64,000 bases of DNA, taken from the NCBI RefSeq assembly GCF_902459465.1, contig NC_047073.1, positions 1,550,001 to 1,614,000 on the forward strand, written 5' to 3'. This document shows, piece by piece, positions 47,601 to 60,800 of this stretch (positions are counted from its first letter, which is position 1; each line of letters begins with the position of its first letter). Both the position numbers and the translations under genes were made by a program. The notes under the pieces were generated by a model that saw nothing but the letters and a program-made list of their open reading frames with translations, had not been told where the DNA came from and made no database searches. This DNA comes from Asterias rubens. Lineage: Eukaryota > Echinodermata > Asteroidea > Forcipulatida > Asteriidae.

Positions 47601-50600
47601 TCACTCTGCATCCTGAATGACAAGACACTTCTTGATTCTTGCTCCCTTTCTTCTTTCTCTTCTTGCCTCTTTTTGGTCTCCGTCTTTTTTTAAAATTTCC
47701 CTACTCGCGTTTTTTGTTAGAGCGCTCGCAAGTGGAATTTTGCAAAACTAAATTATTTCACAAGTTTTCTCCTTATAAATACATTATGTTTTAAACATTT
47801 GTTTTTGTTGTTTTATTCTAATTTGAAATGTAACAGACTTGGTGCCATTTTTATGCTAAGTTAAAGTTACTACATTCAGAATTTGATGTAATGTTGACAT
47901 TGGGATTAAATAATAATTTAGTCTGTCTAAATTATTTATTTAATACTTATCAATCAAACATTGATCATCAAATGAATGCAATTTAGTGGCTTGGTTAATA
48001 TTGAACAGGAGTATGATTTATAAAAAAAATTGTGAGATTAATTGGGGTTTTGTGCCCAAAATGCAAAAGTACACTCGGCAGAAGGTTTTTCAAAGGGAAA
48101 ATTGTGAAATCCAAATGTATTTAATTTTTTTTTATCTACTCCGAAAAATCTTATTTAATCAGAGGGATTACAACATTTAAGTTTAAGTGGTTTGTTGAAC
48201 TTTTCCTTAATAAATAATATTACACGAGATCATGAAAATTAGGATCCGAACATGACAACTGGCGACTTGAAGTTTCAACACAACGGAAATTCCCTGATGG
48301 ATGAGTCTTCTAATTAAAAAGCATCATTGGCTTCGACCAATATGCACACAGGAAACATCCCAAGACAGTGTGACATCACCTTGAAAAAGCTCTACATGTC
48401 AGGGACAACATCAACAAGTTTGTAGAGCATCTTGTAGAGGGGGGGGGGGGTTACGAAAGGGAGGGACTCTGCAAGATAACGGGTTAGATCTTCCTCTACC
48501 TTTCGCCGTCTTCTTACTCCTCTCTTGGTCTTGTCTCCATTTAGACAAACTTGGGGTATCCGACCTCCTTTATTTTTGTTTCAATATTTGAATGGCTGTG
48601 CCAGCCCCCCTTCCATTTGTAACATTTGGTTTTTTTCAGATTGCAAAACCACAAAGTAAAATGTTGCTTCTAAAACAAATTGGTGTTTTCCATTGTGCCC
48701 CCCAAAAATGTACCCTGTTTTTGGTACTGGTGAAGTGACATAAATGAGGATATTGGATGAATTGAGCCTGCATGGTCTTTGAGGTTTCTGGTCGGTCGGA
48801 TACAGCAATTTGCCCCTACCTTGGTCCATTGGTGTCCTCTTGCTTCTAGATCCACAGACAACCACACAATCCATAGACAACTGCATCTCTCCTTCTGCTG
48901 AATGCGGGAGCTGTTCACCAGCTGGTACCGCCACTCTCAGCGCCTCACAAGTCGTTGGTTCCCTCGTCTGGGTCCACACCAGATTGTAAGTAGAAGGCTG
49001 TTGTCTTTGGATCCACTGAAGGGACAAATCAAACAAAATTGAAAGGTAAATATAAAACAATAAAATTATTTCCTTCCACGAAAAATAATATTTTGATCCT
49101 TCAAAATACAGTTTCGTTCCCAAAAAACACCGTATTCCTTCAACAAAATACTGTGTTCCCCAAAATTTTTACTAACCTAGAACAAGGGGGAAACAATTTT
49201 CCAGTCATCAATGACATCATATCTAGGACAATGTGGAACTGGAACCAGTTATAAACTCTAAAATAATTATTTGATTTACAATAATTATTTGATTTCAAGT
49301 TTAAAATCAGTACAGCATTGCAATAGGGAGTTATGACCGTTTAAGTGTGTCATTGTTTTAGCTCATTCAACTGAAACCAGTGATTAATTGTTCTTTCATA
49401 TGAATCTGCATGTAAGAGGCAATATTTGATTTAAGTTTCAAGTCAGTACATCATTGCAATAAGGAGTTATGACTATTAAAGGTTTTCATTGTTTAAGCTC
49501 ATTCAACTGGAACCAGTCAACATTTGGTTTCTGTTAAAAAAAAATTCAGCAAATTCTTTAATTTAGTTCAAAAACATCCAACAATTAGTCTAAAGTCGTT
49601 TATAAGGTCACAATACTCAACACTAACAATCTTTAACAAATCGTTTCATGTTCTGAAATACATTGTAAGTGTCAATAGAGGGCGGTATACAACATGAGTG
49701 GTGTACTCCACTCTAAACATCTTTCTTTTTTCCCTTTTTTTATGTAAAATGTTCACTGTTGAAATGTTCAGTCATTGCCAGGTTGTATGATTAATTCACT
49801 TAGGGCTTTAGGAATTATTCTCTAGTTAGGTATTTTTCATGTGAAACTTTTGGGTTTTGCCGCCGAGAGACAACGATGTGACTGACAGGGGATGAAAATT
49901 AAACATAATATTAAATCAGGCGGTACCCACTGCTAAAACTTCGAACTGCCTCTAGCTACTGCCGCTGGGCAATATCGGTGGTGTATAGTTTGTATGACAC
50001 TGCTCTTGAATGAATTGCAAGGGTCGTAAATTGGGCTCGAATCCCGCCCGAGTATAAGGCATAATGCATGTGATTTTTTTTCTAAAATTGATATGAATGA
50101 CAACGACTTTAGCTTTTGAATTATCTTTATAGTTATTTAATTATCAGTATAGGGCCTACCTGTTTCTTGTATGGGCTCCGTTGTTGTCCACTGCTGCTTC
50201 ATTCATTGTTGAATCTTTACTTGGAGAAAACAACCCCCAACATAAATGACACAGTTCTAAGTCAGGGTTGTAAAAAGGGTGGGCAATTTCCCTGTAGTTT
50301 TCTCAAAAATTTCACCAGCAAGTTAAGAAAAGTCGTTTAGAATTGTGAGCTGTGCTCATGCGACATCATTTTTAGCGTTGTTCCGTCGCCCAGCCAGTCG
50401 CGTGCTCCTGATGTCCACTCTGGGCATGTGGGATGTCGAGTTGACCGAACGGTCGAGTTGACCGACGGACGAGTTGTCTAAACACTTTTGGCTCGAAAAG
50501 TGAATTTTGTTTTAATTTTTCTGCAGCTTTGTGAACCGAAAGATACTTTATTCTGACAAATGAAAGCTCCAGTTGGAGTAGGTTCTTCTTGAGACAAATT

Positions 50601-51714
50601 TTGCCCGTTAAGTTCATCAAAAGCGGGAGGTCCGAATCCCGTCGAGGAGCGCGTGTCCAGTCCGTGGTGGTCCCGTCAAAGTCCAGGCGCGGAAAGAAAG
50701 CCATGCGGTGTGCAATCACGTGCTTCGAATACTAGCGCCAAGCAGCCTCGATTTACATACAGTGCATATAGAAACCCAATAGGTTGCCGTATGCAACTGC
50801 AGTGACTTAACATGCTCCGCCCATTTTAACCGGTTCTTTCCAGTATTTTATGCTGTCTGTTGTTGCTATGCTGAAAATGAAGGCAAGAGCCATTCCAACA
50901 GCCTTACCCAACGCAATTATCTGTTTTAAAGCTTGGTCAAGTTTAATAATAACACTTATTATAGTATTTATCAGCAAAAAAGGTGGTGGTAGGCGGCTGA
51001 GAAGTCTGAAGTTCACCAAAAGAAATTCAGACTCACTTTTTACCCAATTCCAAGCGTGATTTTAAGAGGCAATCAGTGGGAACGAAACCATAAAGCAGAG
51101 GGGCGGGATAGCTTCATGGAACACTGGTGGTTCTTTATGTCTAAATTATGTCCGAGATTTTGGGGTGGGTAATTTTAGGGTGAGGGGTTCTATATACCCC
51201 TTGTTTGGAAGTAATTTTCTCGGCTTTTTATGCATAAAATTAATGACAGTGAAAAATAACGCATGAGTACAAATACCTTGGTACTATAATCAATGATGAA
51301 AAAAAACAAGGACTAAAAACAAGGCTAATATGAAACGATGTTTTTCCTTCGAAGCTGAAGCAGTTCAATGTTGATAGTGACGATTTTACATTTATTTTAT
51401 CAATCTGTAATTAACTTTTAACTTGTATGGTCAAGTATGGAATTGAGCGCGCCCGGGTAAAAGGGCTCAGCGCTCGGTAGGTATTACCTTGCCAACTTTA
51501 ACATTTCTGAACATGCAATATCTCAGAGCGATTTTAATAGATCCGGCCATACACTTTGGCTGGTTTAGGTTTTCTCGGTCAATTTCGTTGATTGAGCAGC
51601 CAAATTAATGTTCATGCGTTCAAGTTAAAGCCATTTTGCCTGTCCAGTTGTTCACTCACCCCGGTCCGTCGTCTCGCACTCTTCCTCAGCTTCGTGGTAC
51701 ACATTAGGCAACAT
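47601..51714 (-). CDS. Candidate small four-exon gene, 89 aa, acidic N-terminus and Lys/Arg-rich C-terminus
   Basis: Proposed exons are 51714-51660 (MLPNVYHEAEEECETTDR, donor GGG|GTGAGT), 49015-48949 (DPKTTAFYLQSGVDPDEGTN), 48564-48500 (SDTPSLSKWRQDQERSKKTA) and 47683-47601 (DGDQKEARRERRKGARIKK, ends QDAE, TGA). Phases 1, 2 and 1 agree across all three junctions and the sum is exactly 90 codons. The first exon has a strong donor and the second a good acceptor. The acceptors of exons 3 and 4 lack clear pyrimidine tracts. The other frame of the 49-kb exon is also open for 65 codons, so the model is uncertain. The charge pattern suggests a small nuclear or nucleic-acid-binding protein, but that is inference. 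Confidence 0.28.
49918..50075 (+). mobile_element. SINE-1 diverged copy
   Basis: CTGCCTCTAGCTACTGCCGC head, GACACTGCTCTTGAA and GGGCTCGAATCCCGCC B box. Confidence 0.6.
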
Positions 51715-54700
51715 TTGAATTCAAGGTTTTCGATGAAACTACATTTTAAACAGCAACTTATTGTTCTTAGGAGCGAAGATATTAAAGGGAAGATATTAGT
51801 TTGGAAAATTACTCATAATGTCTTTTGTTATAGAAGCCTCTAACAGCAGCTCCCGAGTGTAAACAGCATTTTGAGAATAATTTCACTTTGAAGTAATGTG
51901 GTTAAAGTTTTTATCCCTAAATTTGTTAGCTGGGAAGCGTTACTGACAGTAACGTCTCTCATTATTATTCCAAATACCGATTATTATTCCTGCGTATGGA
52001 CATTCGATCCAGACTTTCGGAAATCTCATCTTGGAACCACTTAATTGAAATTAAATTTTCAAAGGTTAGGTTATTGCAAAAAATAGTTAACTATTTTTTG
52101 CATTTATACCATCGGTCCATTTGGTTGGTAAGTTGTTTGCAAAAGCTAATTTTATTTTCTCAGGTTAGTTTATTATAACTGTATTTATATAGGATTAAAA
52201 CACTCAATAGATCTTGAAAACCAAAGGTTTACTTTGCCTTTACCGAAAGAACAATTCACAGTGTTTCAAAGTTGTTCAGTTGCTTTAAAGTAAAGGTTGA
52301 CAATTTGAGATAAACCGAAAAGGTACTTCACAGATAAAGATTCACATTAAACTCACACAGTTTGAAGACAATGATAGTCGAAAGCTTCCTTTAAAATATT
52401 ACTTGCTGAGGTGCAGTAGTTTTTATAATTTTAGTAAAACAATGTCAGGAAAATCATTTTCGTCTCGGTTTTAGCTAGGGATCTCCCATCACAGGCTTTC
52501 AGTTTCACAGTTATTTAAAGTTTTAAGTTTTAAATTTTGCCTGCGCCAACTTTATACTGCTATGGGCTCGGCAAGCTTAAACTTTTACTTACTATTGTTT
52601 AGTTGCTTATTTTGAAATTGCTACTATTCCTGTGTGTATTTTAAAGATCTGACTAGGAAGTAATTTTTCTCATATAGCCTTGGATGTCATGCTTATCAAA
52701 GAAGGTATAGTCTACATAAATTGGATTTTAATTAGTTTGTATTTCTTGTTGATTTATTTACACAGATTTTAAAGATATTTTGCCCTAAAATGCACAAGGC
52801 CATGTGTTTTTATCAAATTCTGTCCTAATATGCAACATGCCTTGCATTTTGTTATCAAGTTTTGCTCCAAAAGGCACAACAAATTATATTAAAACAACAT
52901 GCTCTGTAATGCATGTACAAACAAAAAGCCTATGCATTGAGTATTTAACTTTGTTTTCCAAATAATACGGCTTGCATTGTTATCAAATTATGCCCTAAAT
53001 GCACAAAATATCATAAAATCTGAAATCAGATAAAATCACAAGGGGTAAGAGTATTGCTGTAGTCATACATGTATTACGTAATAATGAAGAGAACAAAAAC
53101 AATTAGGAAATGCTGCTGGTTGTTGGATAAAGCTTTTAAGTTTATTGTATTCAAACAGGACGGAACAGTCTTCTTTGTTTTTATATACATATTTTGTAGA
53201 ATAGTTTTAAAAAAATTTAACAAAAATTAACACATTTTTTTAAAGGAAATTTCATTCAGGCTATTTCCATTCGGTACAATTATTGAGAGAAGTTCAACAG
53301 TAAGGCAAATATATTTCTTAAAATAGAATTGTTACGGACGGATCGTACGAAGGCAGAAACCCCACCCCAACCTGGTTTCGAAGACAGAAACCCCACCCCA
53401 ACCTGGTTTTGAAGCAAAAAAAACCCGACCCCAACATGGTTTTAAAGACAGAAACCCCACCCAACCTGGTTTTAAAGACAGAAACCCCACCCAACCTGGT
53501 TTCAAAGGCAGAAACCCCCACCCAACCTGGTTTCTTGTGCTAAACCATCATCTAAACATTTCTATGGACGGTTTTAATTGAACAAAGGATAAATTTCATA
53601 AACCTAACCCTAATGTTGCATTAAACAAAATATCAGAAATTTGCATGGATTGATCGGACGGAGGTGGAGATTGAATCCCTGCATAATAATAACAACCCCA
53701 ACCCAACCCTAGTAAAGATCTCACCCCCCCCTATAAACCCCTAAGCGTGCAATAAAATATAAACTGAAATATTTATTGAGTTTGACTTAAAAATAAGTTC
53801 ATAAACCCTCACCCTAACCAACCCTATTTCCATCCCTCTGATATCAAGTCAGAAATTAAGGCATTTTGTGAATTATTGTCATTGAGGTATAATTATTGCA
53901 ATTAAAAGTATAAAACCAAACTAGTTAATTAACACATTTATCTAAATAGGAAGACGATAAATACATTATTTTGATATTTCCATGAAATTTACCCGTTCTA
54001 ATTATTCCCCAAAATTTAAATAATAATCTTGTAAATATTGTTTTGAAAATGTTTATTAAGAGGCACATATTAATTGATTCAATTCAATAGAAATATTAAT
54101 GCTACGATGCAATGATGCATAACAAGTTTATGTACAAAATACACTTTTTAATATAACTTTTTACAATGTGTACATCGTGCCATCAGGGCCCAATTTTATG
54201 GCTCTATGGGCAAACCTTTTTTGTTTTCACTTCATGAAGTAGTGCCTTGTGATTATGAACCGTTTAAAATGAACCACTCATTAAAACAGTTGCAAGAATA
54301 AAATCATATTCACAGTTTTGTATGAATGAAGACGAAAGCCTAATTTTGTTTTGTCTCACATAATTTTTTTTTTAGTAATGACCCAATTCACCTGACGCCA
54401 TCATCAGAATAATCTTGGATACGCCATTTTGGTGGGCAATGTCACTATGTGTTATTCAGTGAAGTGCGCAATTAAGGAAATACGGCGTTCACATGTAAAC
54501 CTATTGACCACCAAAATGGTGAGCGTGGCACAGTCACCTCGTGTGACGTGCGTGCAAGGGGTCAATACAGACTCTGAAACAACAGTTTGAAAAATTGTGC
54601 AGTTTCAAACACAGTTTTTACAAGTGTTAACAAGATAGGTCACTTCATCGGCCAAGCGACCAAAGTTAAAAACCATTTTGTTGAGAAAAAATTGATACAA

Positions 54701-54858
54701 AACAAAACAAAATTTGGAGGCGACTTCTATGGATGTTTATCGTCCATACGCATCATACAAAACCACTAAAAATGAAGTGAATAGGCATGACTCATGTGAT
54801 TCAACTAAAAGGGTTCCATCATGGAAGGAAATCTTACCAGACAGGCATAAAAGTGTAA
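51715..54858. other. AT-rich stretch downstream of CFAP57
   Basis: Contains an element fragment (52270-52440) shared with 1-330 and 63000-63110 and the minisatellite at 53340. No gene seen. Confidence 0.5.
53340..53535 (+). repeat. ~30-37-bp minisatellite (GACAGAAACCCCACCC), about 6 units
   Basis: Units contain AACCTGGTTTTAAAGACAGA and CCCCACCC. The minus-strand open frame is a product of the repeat. Confidence 0.85.
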
Positions 54859-57800
54859 CTACTGAGCCAGAACTGGCGGCAATCTGCCTCCGGAGGGCGG
54901 TCTCTGCACAGCCATCTGCTCTGCTTCCATCAGCTGCGTCCGTAGTTTCCGTATCTCGCCACGTTGCATGTCGATAATGCGTACGTTCTCGTCGTGCTTA
55001 CCCTCGCGGCTGGAGAGGCTGGCGTTCATGGAGAAGGCTGACTCGGCTTGCTGCTCGAGGTTCTTATTCTTCTTGTTGATTCCAAGGGCCGCCTCGAGGT
55101 CGTGGACTTGGGTGCGGGCAATTTTCAGCTCCCGGCGGAGATCGTTGATTTCTTTGATCAATGACACATTTTCCTGTGGGAAGGAGATGAAAGATTCAAC
55201 TGATCTAGTATAAAAGGAGACTTTTGAGAAAAATAAAGAACGAAAGTTCTCTAAGAACAAACCCTACCTGGGAAGTAGATACACACATGGTGTTACCGCA
55301 AACCCAATATATATTGATACCTCACCATGCAATGCCTCAAATCCTATATAATAATAATAATAAGTAGGATTTGAAAGTTTGCACGGTGGAAATACGATAT
55401 GAAAAGGTTTGTGGTAACACCATGTTATGACTATCTCCAAATGAGTCGGGGTGTTTTGAAAAGAACTGTTGGTTTCAACTTGACGCTTTAATCAGTATGC
55501 TCTGATCGTCTTCTGGAGAAAGCTTTCTCCAGAAGACGATCAGAGCATCCATGGTGTTACCACAAACCTTTCCGTATAATAATAACAATAATGGAAGATG
55601 CAACAAGAATCTTACCTGCATGATCCTGACGTTATCTGCTCTGTGAATCTCAGTGTCCTTGGTGAGCTTCTTACGTAGCGAGGCAACACTCTGCTCAAGA
55701 TGTTTACGCTGTCTGCTGTATTCTCGCTGTATGTCTGCATCCACACTTGCAGATTCAACCTATCAATCAATATTAATCAATCAACCAATCAATCAAAGCG
55801 CCAAAGTCAACAAAAATTATTCAAAGGCGCTCAAGCCAGTTACCTGAAATTAACTTATAGCAAAACTGTTAACACGGACATATCAACCCATATGGAGTGC
55901 CCAAGGCGCCTGCAATACTACAATACAATAACTTACAAATTTATATACATGGAATATGATGTTCTTATTATTACAATGAGTGAGAAACCAAATGATTTTT
56001 AAGCTGAGATTTAAAATTACTTAAAAGGAAATAGATGTTTGAATATGAAATTTATTATATTATTATTATTATTAAAAATCAAAACGTTTGAGCAGTCCTA
56101 CAAGGAAATCCTGGGGAAAAGAAAAAAGTTTCAAATATGCAGAACAACTTTTTAAAACAGAGAGAAGTATAAGGAACACTTTAGAAATTGTGCTTTAGGC
56201 TTGTCTGTTGTGAATTTGACATGGTTGAAAAAAATGTCTTAACAGTAAAATATGGTTTTCCTTTTACTTTATGAACATGGTCCATAAGGAGTTCTGGGAA
56301 AAAAATCACAGGCATATTACTCAGGTGGGATTCAAACCCAAGACCCTTGCAATTCTAGAGCAGTGTCTTACCAACTGGACCACCATAAATGGTGACCATT
56401 CTAGTTGGTAAGACACTGCTCTAAATATATAAAATTTGATTCTACAAAATGGCGGACGGTGTTTAGTATTAACTGCTACTTACTGTGTCATCCTGGACGT
56501 GTTTAGCATACAACTGTTTGATGCACTCTTTTAGTTTCTTGGGTTCCTGAATGTATGCCACACAGTTGTGAAGATCAGTCTTGAAACGGCGACAGACTGC
56601 CTCTGTGTCTCTGACCTGAAAAGTTCATGAAAAATAAAGCTTAGGCATTGACCTCATGTTCTTAAACACCCCAGACAGTTTTGCTATTCCGATTGGTGGA
56701 GAGCATGTCACGTGAGATAGCTGTTTAAAACCGGCTGGTTTCGCGTATGCCAATTCACTTATGTGGACTGCAATATATAGCTATTGGTACCAGCACACAA
56801 CCAAATGGTCGAACAGCACTTGCCTTACAGTGAAAGACTGTTTCTAAGCCCCCCCCCCCCACCACAATGTTTATGTTATCGTTATCGGCCAGCAACACTG
56901 ACTTTATCTCAATCATCTATCCTCTGTAATAGTACAATGGGCAGCTGGATTGATGAGCTGTGGTACCATTCCGGGTTCTAACCCCACTGTGGTTATATTA
57001 CTTTTTCTGTTGTGTATAGGGTACTTTTTTCAGTATGTGCCCGTTTATCTTTCTACATGTTCAGTTCTAGGCCTAACTTTTTCTCTATTGTACCATTTAA
57101 CCCCTTTGTGAAGTTGTTATTTTATATTGGTGCCTATTTATGTCAACAAAAAGTAACTTCCCATGCAGGGACATAGTGTTTGATTGTATTGTATTGTGAG
57201 TGTTGAGCATATAATCATAATAATAAACAGGTATCAATCATTTGTCATTATATCCTCTTACCTTCTGTCTCTCCATGTGCATCTCTTTCTCTGTTGCCTT
57301 CAGCTTCAATCTCAGCTCAGTGATGTTCAATTCCAGCTGAGTATTCTGTTTGTGGAATCTCTCCAGCTCGCTCTCCATCTGTCCACAATCAAGAAAGGAA
57401 TTATCATTATCAGTCTTTGTTAAAGGCTTTGCCACTCGACTAGCGCAAGTGTTCAGTCCTTCCAGTCGCTTGGGATCGCGGCTCTACGAAGCTGCCTAGG
57501 CCACGAAGGCCTTGACAAAAGACTAGGTTGAGATTGATTGAATGTGAAACTGAATTATTGGAAGACAGCAACATTTCGTCTTTCTGATACTTTATCGAAA
57601 TTGCTTTGTCCTATCGGACTGGACATTGAGCCATTGGTCCTGTGAACTAGAATTTTATTGTACCTTAAATAAACCCAGAATGCTTATAGTAGGAGAGGTA
57701 GGGGTTAACCCCCGTGTTTCTGGTTGACATAGCAAGCACCCTTAGCAACAGATTTCCTCAGGCTTATGAGCTACTAGTGAATAAGATCACTTTGAGGCAT

Positions 57801-60800
57801 CTTTAGTTTCTTTGTCGCCCTGTTATTAGCAATCAAGGGATGAGGTTACCAGTCAGTGCCAGATTGCTCCAATTCTTCAGGCCAATTTTGTTAAATACAC
57901 CCTAAGTAATCCTGTTGGATTTTTATTCAATCAATGCCAACTTTATTCTCTTCGTTTCTCACTTTTTTTTGTTTCTTTACCCGCACTTTTTGGTTGTGTG
58001 ACCGCACTATGTCACATCCCAGTTAGCCAAGGCCTTGAAATAACCCACAGCACCCACAGCAATTGCCGAGGTGCCCGGTGCCCTTTGCAAAGTTCCAAAA
58101 CAAATTTTAATTTTCCTCATAGAAGTGCCCCGAACCAGAGGAAAATTGCAGTGCCCCTTCAAGAACGAAACTCAAGGCCTGAATTAACCTTTTAATTACA
58201 TAGGGAATATTTTATTGAAGATTGGAGAATGTATAAAACAAATTAAGAAACATCCAAGGTGATTACCTCTTGAATCTGCTCTTTCATAGCCTTGATGTCA
58301 TTCTCTCTGGGCTCAATCTGCTTCTTCAGTTCTTTGATCTTGTAGTCGAGAACGAACTTAAACTTCTCCAGTTCCTGGTTCTTCTTTTTCAAGTCATAAA
58401 TTCTCTTTTCCTGTATATGAAAAAAAAATCAGGTATAAATAAAAAGTTATTACATGGATATTTGCATCGGGGATAAACTAGATTCAAACTGCCCTTACAA
58501 TCCCGGCCAAAATGATTGGGTCACCTGTTCCCAACATTTCATTAAACTATTCCATGTCCACTTCCCCCTGAGAAGAAACATTCTCTCCCCCGTCCGCTGC
58601 CCCCCGCTCAATGTTGACTGGAACGCAGAAGACCGTGCAATCCGAACCAACATTGAAAGGGGGCAGGGGGGCCCCAACGAGATATGGCCGGGATTGTAGC
58701 TACAGAGCAGTCTCTGTGGTCTAGTTGGTAAGACACTGCTCTGAAATTGCAAAGGTCGTAGGTTCAGATCCCACATGAGTAACATGCCTGTGATATTTTT
58801 CACCAGACTCGCGAAAGTACTGAGTATACAGTGCTAACACACATTGGTGTATATGAGTAAACCCAAAATTAATAATGAAAAAGTTATCATGTAGATTTTA
58901 TTATTGCTTTTCTACTTGGCTTCTTGAGGCCTTACTTTTATTTATTTTGTTATCAAACGATGAGTTCTCATCAACAAAATTAAATTAATCAAAGTTGTTT
59001 TGGGTTTGTCATCAGCTCAGAACTTTGTCATCGTGCAGTTTGTATGAAATTCATTTGCATAATTTAAAACTCCTAATAATGGAGTATTCACTGATCAAGA
59101 ATGTTTTGTAGGATTTGAAACTTTGCATGGTGGAAATACGATATGGAAAGGTTTGCGGTAACACCATGTAATGACTTTCTCTAAACGCATTTAGAGATAG
59201 TCATTACATGGTGTTACCGCAAACCTTTCCGTAAAGAAAGCTTTGCTTGGCTAATTATCTGCTGAGTAACAACAGGCAATTTTTTATAAAAAGGTAGCAG
59301 AAGAATCTTGCAATTTACTACTTTATCAAAAATAAAATTACATCGCCAATTAGAAAATTTGAAGAAAAAACAAAAGATCCTTTTTTCTCACCTTGTCTTG
59401 GATGGTTTCATCTCTTTCTTGGATCTCCTTCTTGAGTCCGTAGATGTCCTTCTCGAGTGACTTGATAACTCCTTGGAGCTTAGTCTGCTCATTCTGTAAC
59501 TTCTTAATCTCATCCTTGTGATCCTCAATCTCCTTCTGAAGGCTAGTGAACTAAAAGGGATTAATAAAAGGATTAAAAGGGATTAATAAAAACAATATAA
59601 ATAATTATAGTGGTATATAGCACTGATCACATCCATCACTCAGTGAAGCTCATGTTGTTTCAACATTATTACTAGGACCGGGCGACTAGTGAAGTTTACT
59701 ACTCGACTAGTTCCCCCCCCCCTTCAAATAGTTGCAACTTTTTTTTTATTCCCAAGATTCATTGCTGCATATTGTTTGCTGCAGGCGCAATATATAGAAA
59801 AATTCACGCTGACAGTATTGAAGGATTGTTCCACTGATGTCTGATTTTATTTCTTAAGTAGTTTTTGCTGTCGTGAATTGTTTGAGCGACACAATTGGTT
59901 TACCATGCAGGTAGTCACAACTACTTTTGTAGTAGTCCTGGTGGCAAATGCAGCAAATGTTTCTCAGGAGTTGAGCTCAAGTCAACTGATGCAAAATATA
60001 TTTGCTGCGAACTTGTGACGCAAAAATTTGTATCACAGAGCTGTTTTAACAGCAAATGTTTCTCAGGAGTTGAGAACATAATAATATACCAAGCAAGTAG
60101 ATACACACATGGTGTTACTGCAAACCTAACATGTATTCGTACCTCAACATTCAATGCCTCAAAAATCCCATATAAATAAATGAAATATTGAAGTGAATAT
60201 CTAACCTTTTTCCTCATGATGCCCGTCTCCCCTTTGAGTCTCATGTTCGCTTCCTTCTCATCTCGAAGTCTCCTCTCGTACTTGTTCTTGATGTCTAGAA
60301 TCTCACGATCAGCGTCTTCCTCGATCTGTTTCTTGGTCTCTTCGTACTCTCTCATCTGTTGTCTTGATTCATCATGGGCCTGGAAGGTACAAGATAATAA
60401 TTAAAGGCTCTATTGGTAACTTCTCAAAATAGTTGTTGGCATAAAAACTTACAAGGGCCAGATTCTGTTTTTTTTTAATAAACCAATTCCAGGAGTAAGG
60501 AGCAAGCAAGGCATGCTGTAGGAATGAGGAGTGGTGAGGTCGATTGCCACTGGGAACAAGGTTTCGAACATCCTAGATGTTTGGTTAGGGTTTTTATTTG
60601 AAAAGCTTTTGGAGAATAAATCAATCAAATCGTTTCATTCCTAGTTTTGCATGAATACACCACTTTCCCATTGGATGCTATCAGAAGCTATTAGGGTCAT
60701 CGATACAAGCCCTCTGGGTTTCTAGATGGCCCTCCACTCAATATGTACTATTTTCTGATATTTTCAATATTCAATATTTTATGAATTGTTGTTTACTGAG

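Noticed and set aside
47601..49015. Idea of a PDGF/VEGF-type factor with a basic retention tail on the minus strand
   Set aside because: The other reading frame gives a basic Cys-containing tail, but the cystine-knot core (RCGGCC) is missing and the phases do not close.
48581..49123. 180-codon minus-strand open frame
   Set aside because: It runs through a likely acceptor at 49016 and into probable intron; only part can be exon.
50372..50719. 115-codon minus frame in a CpG-rich patch
   Set aside because: Could be a first exon, but no donor or downstream phase could be matched, and it includes a short GGTCGAGTTGACCG repeat.
53318..53521. Minus frame with repeated GVSVFKT
   Set aside because: Direct translation of a minisatellite; no gene context.
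58706..58785. tRNA gene with GTGGTCTAGTTGGTAAGAC
   Set aside because: Only the internal promoter boxes match; it is the head of a SINE with a shared 3' body.
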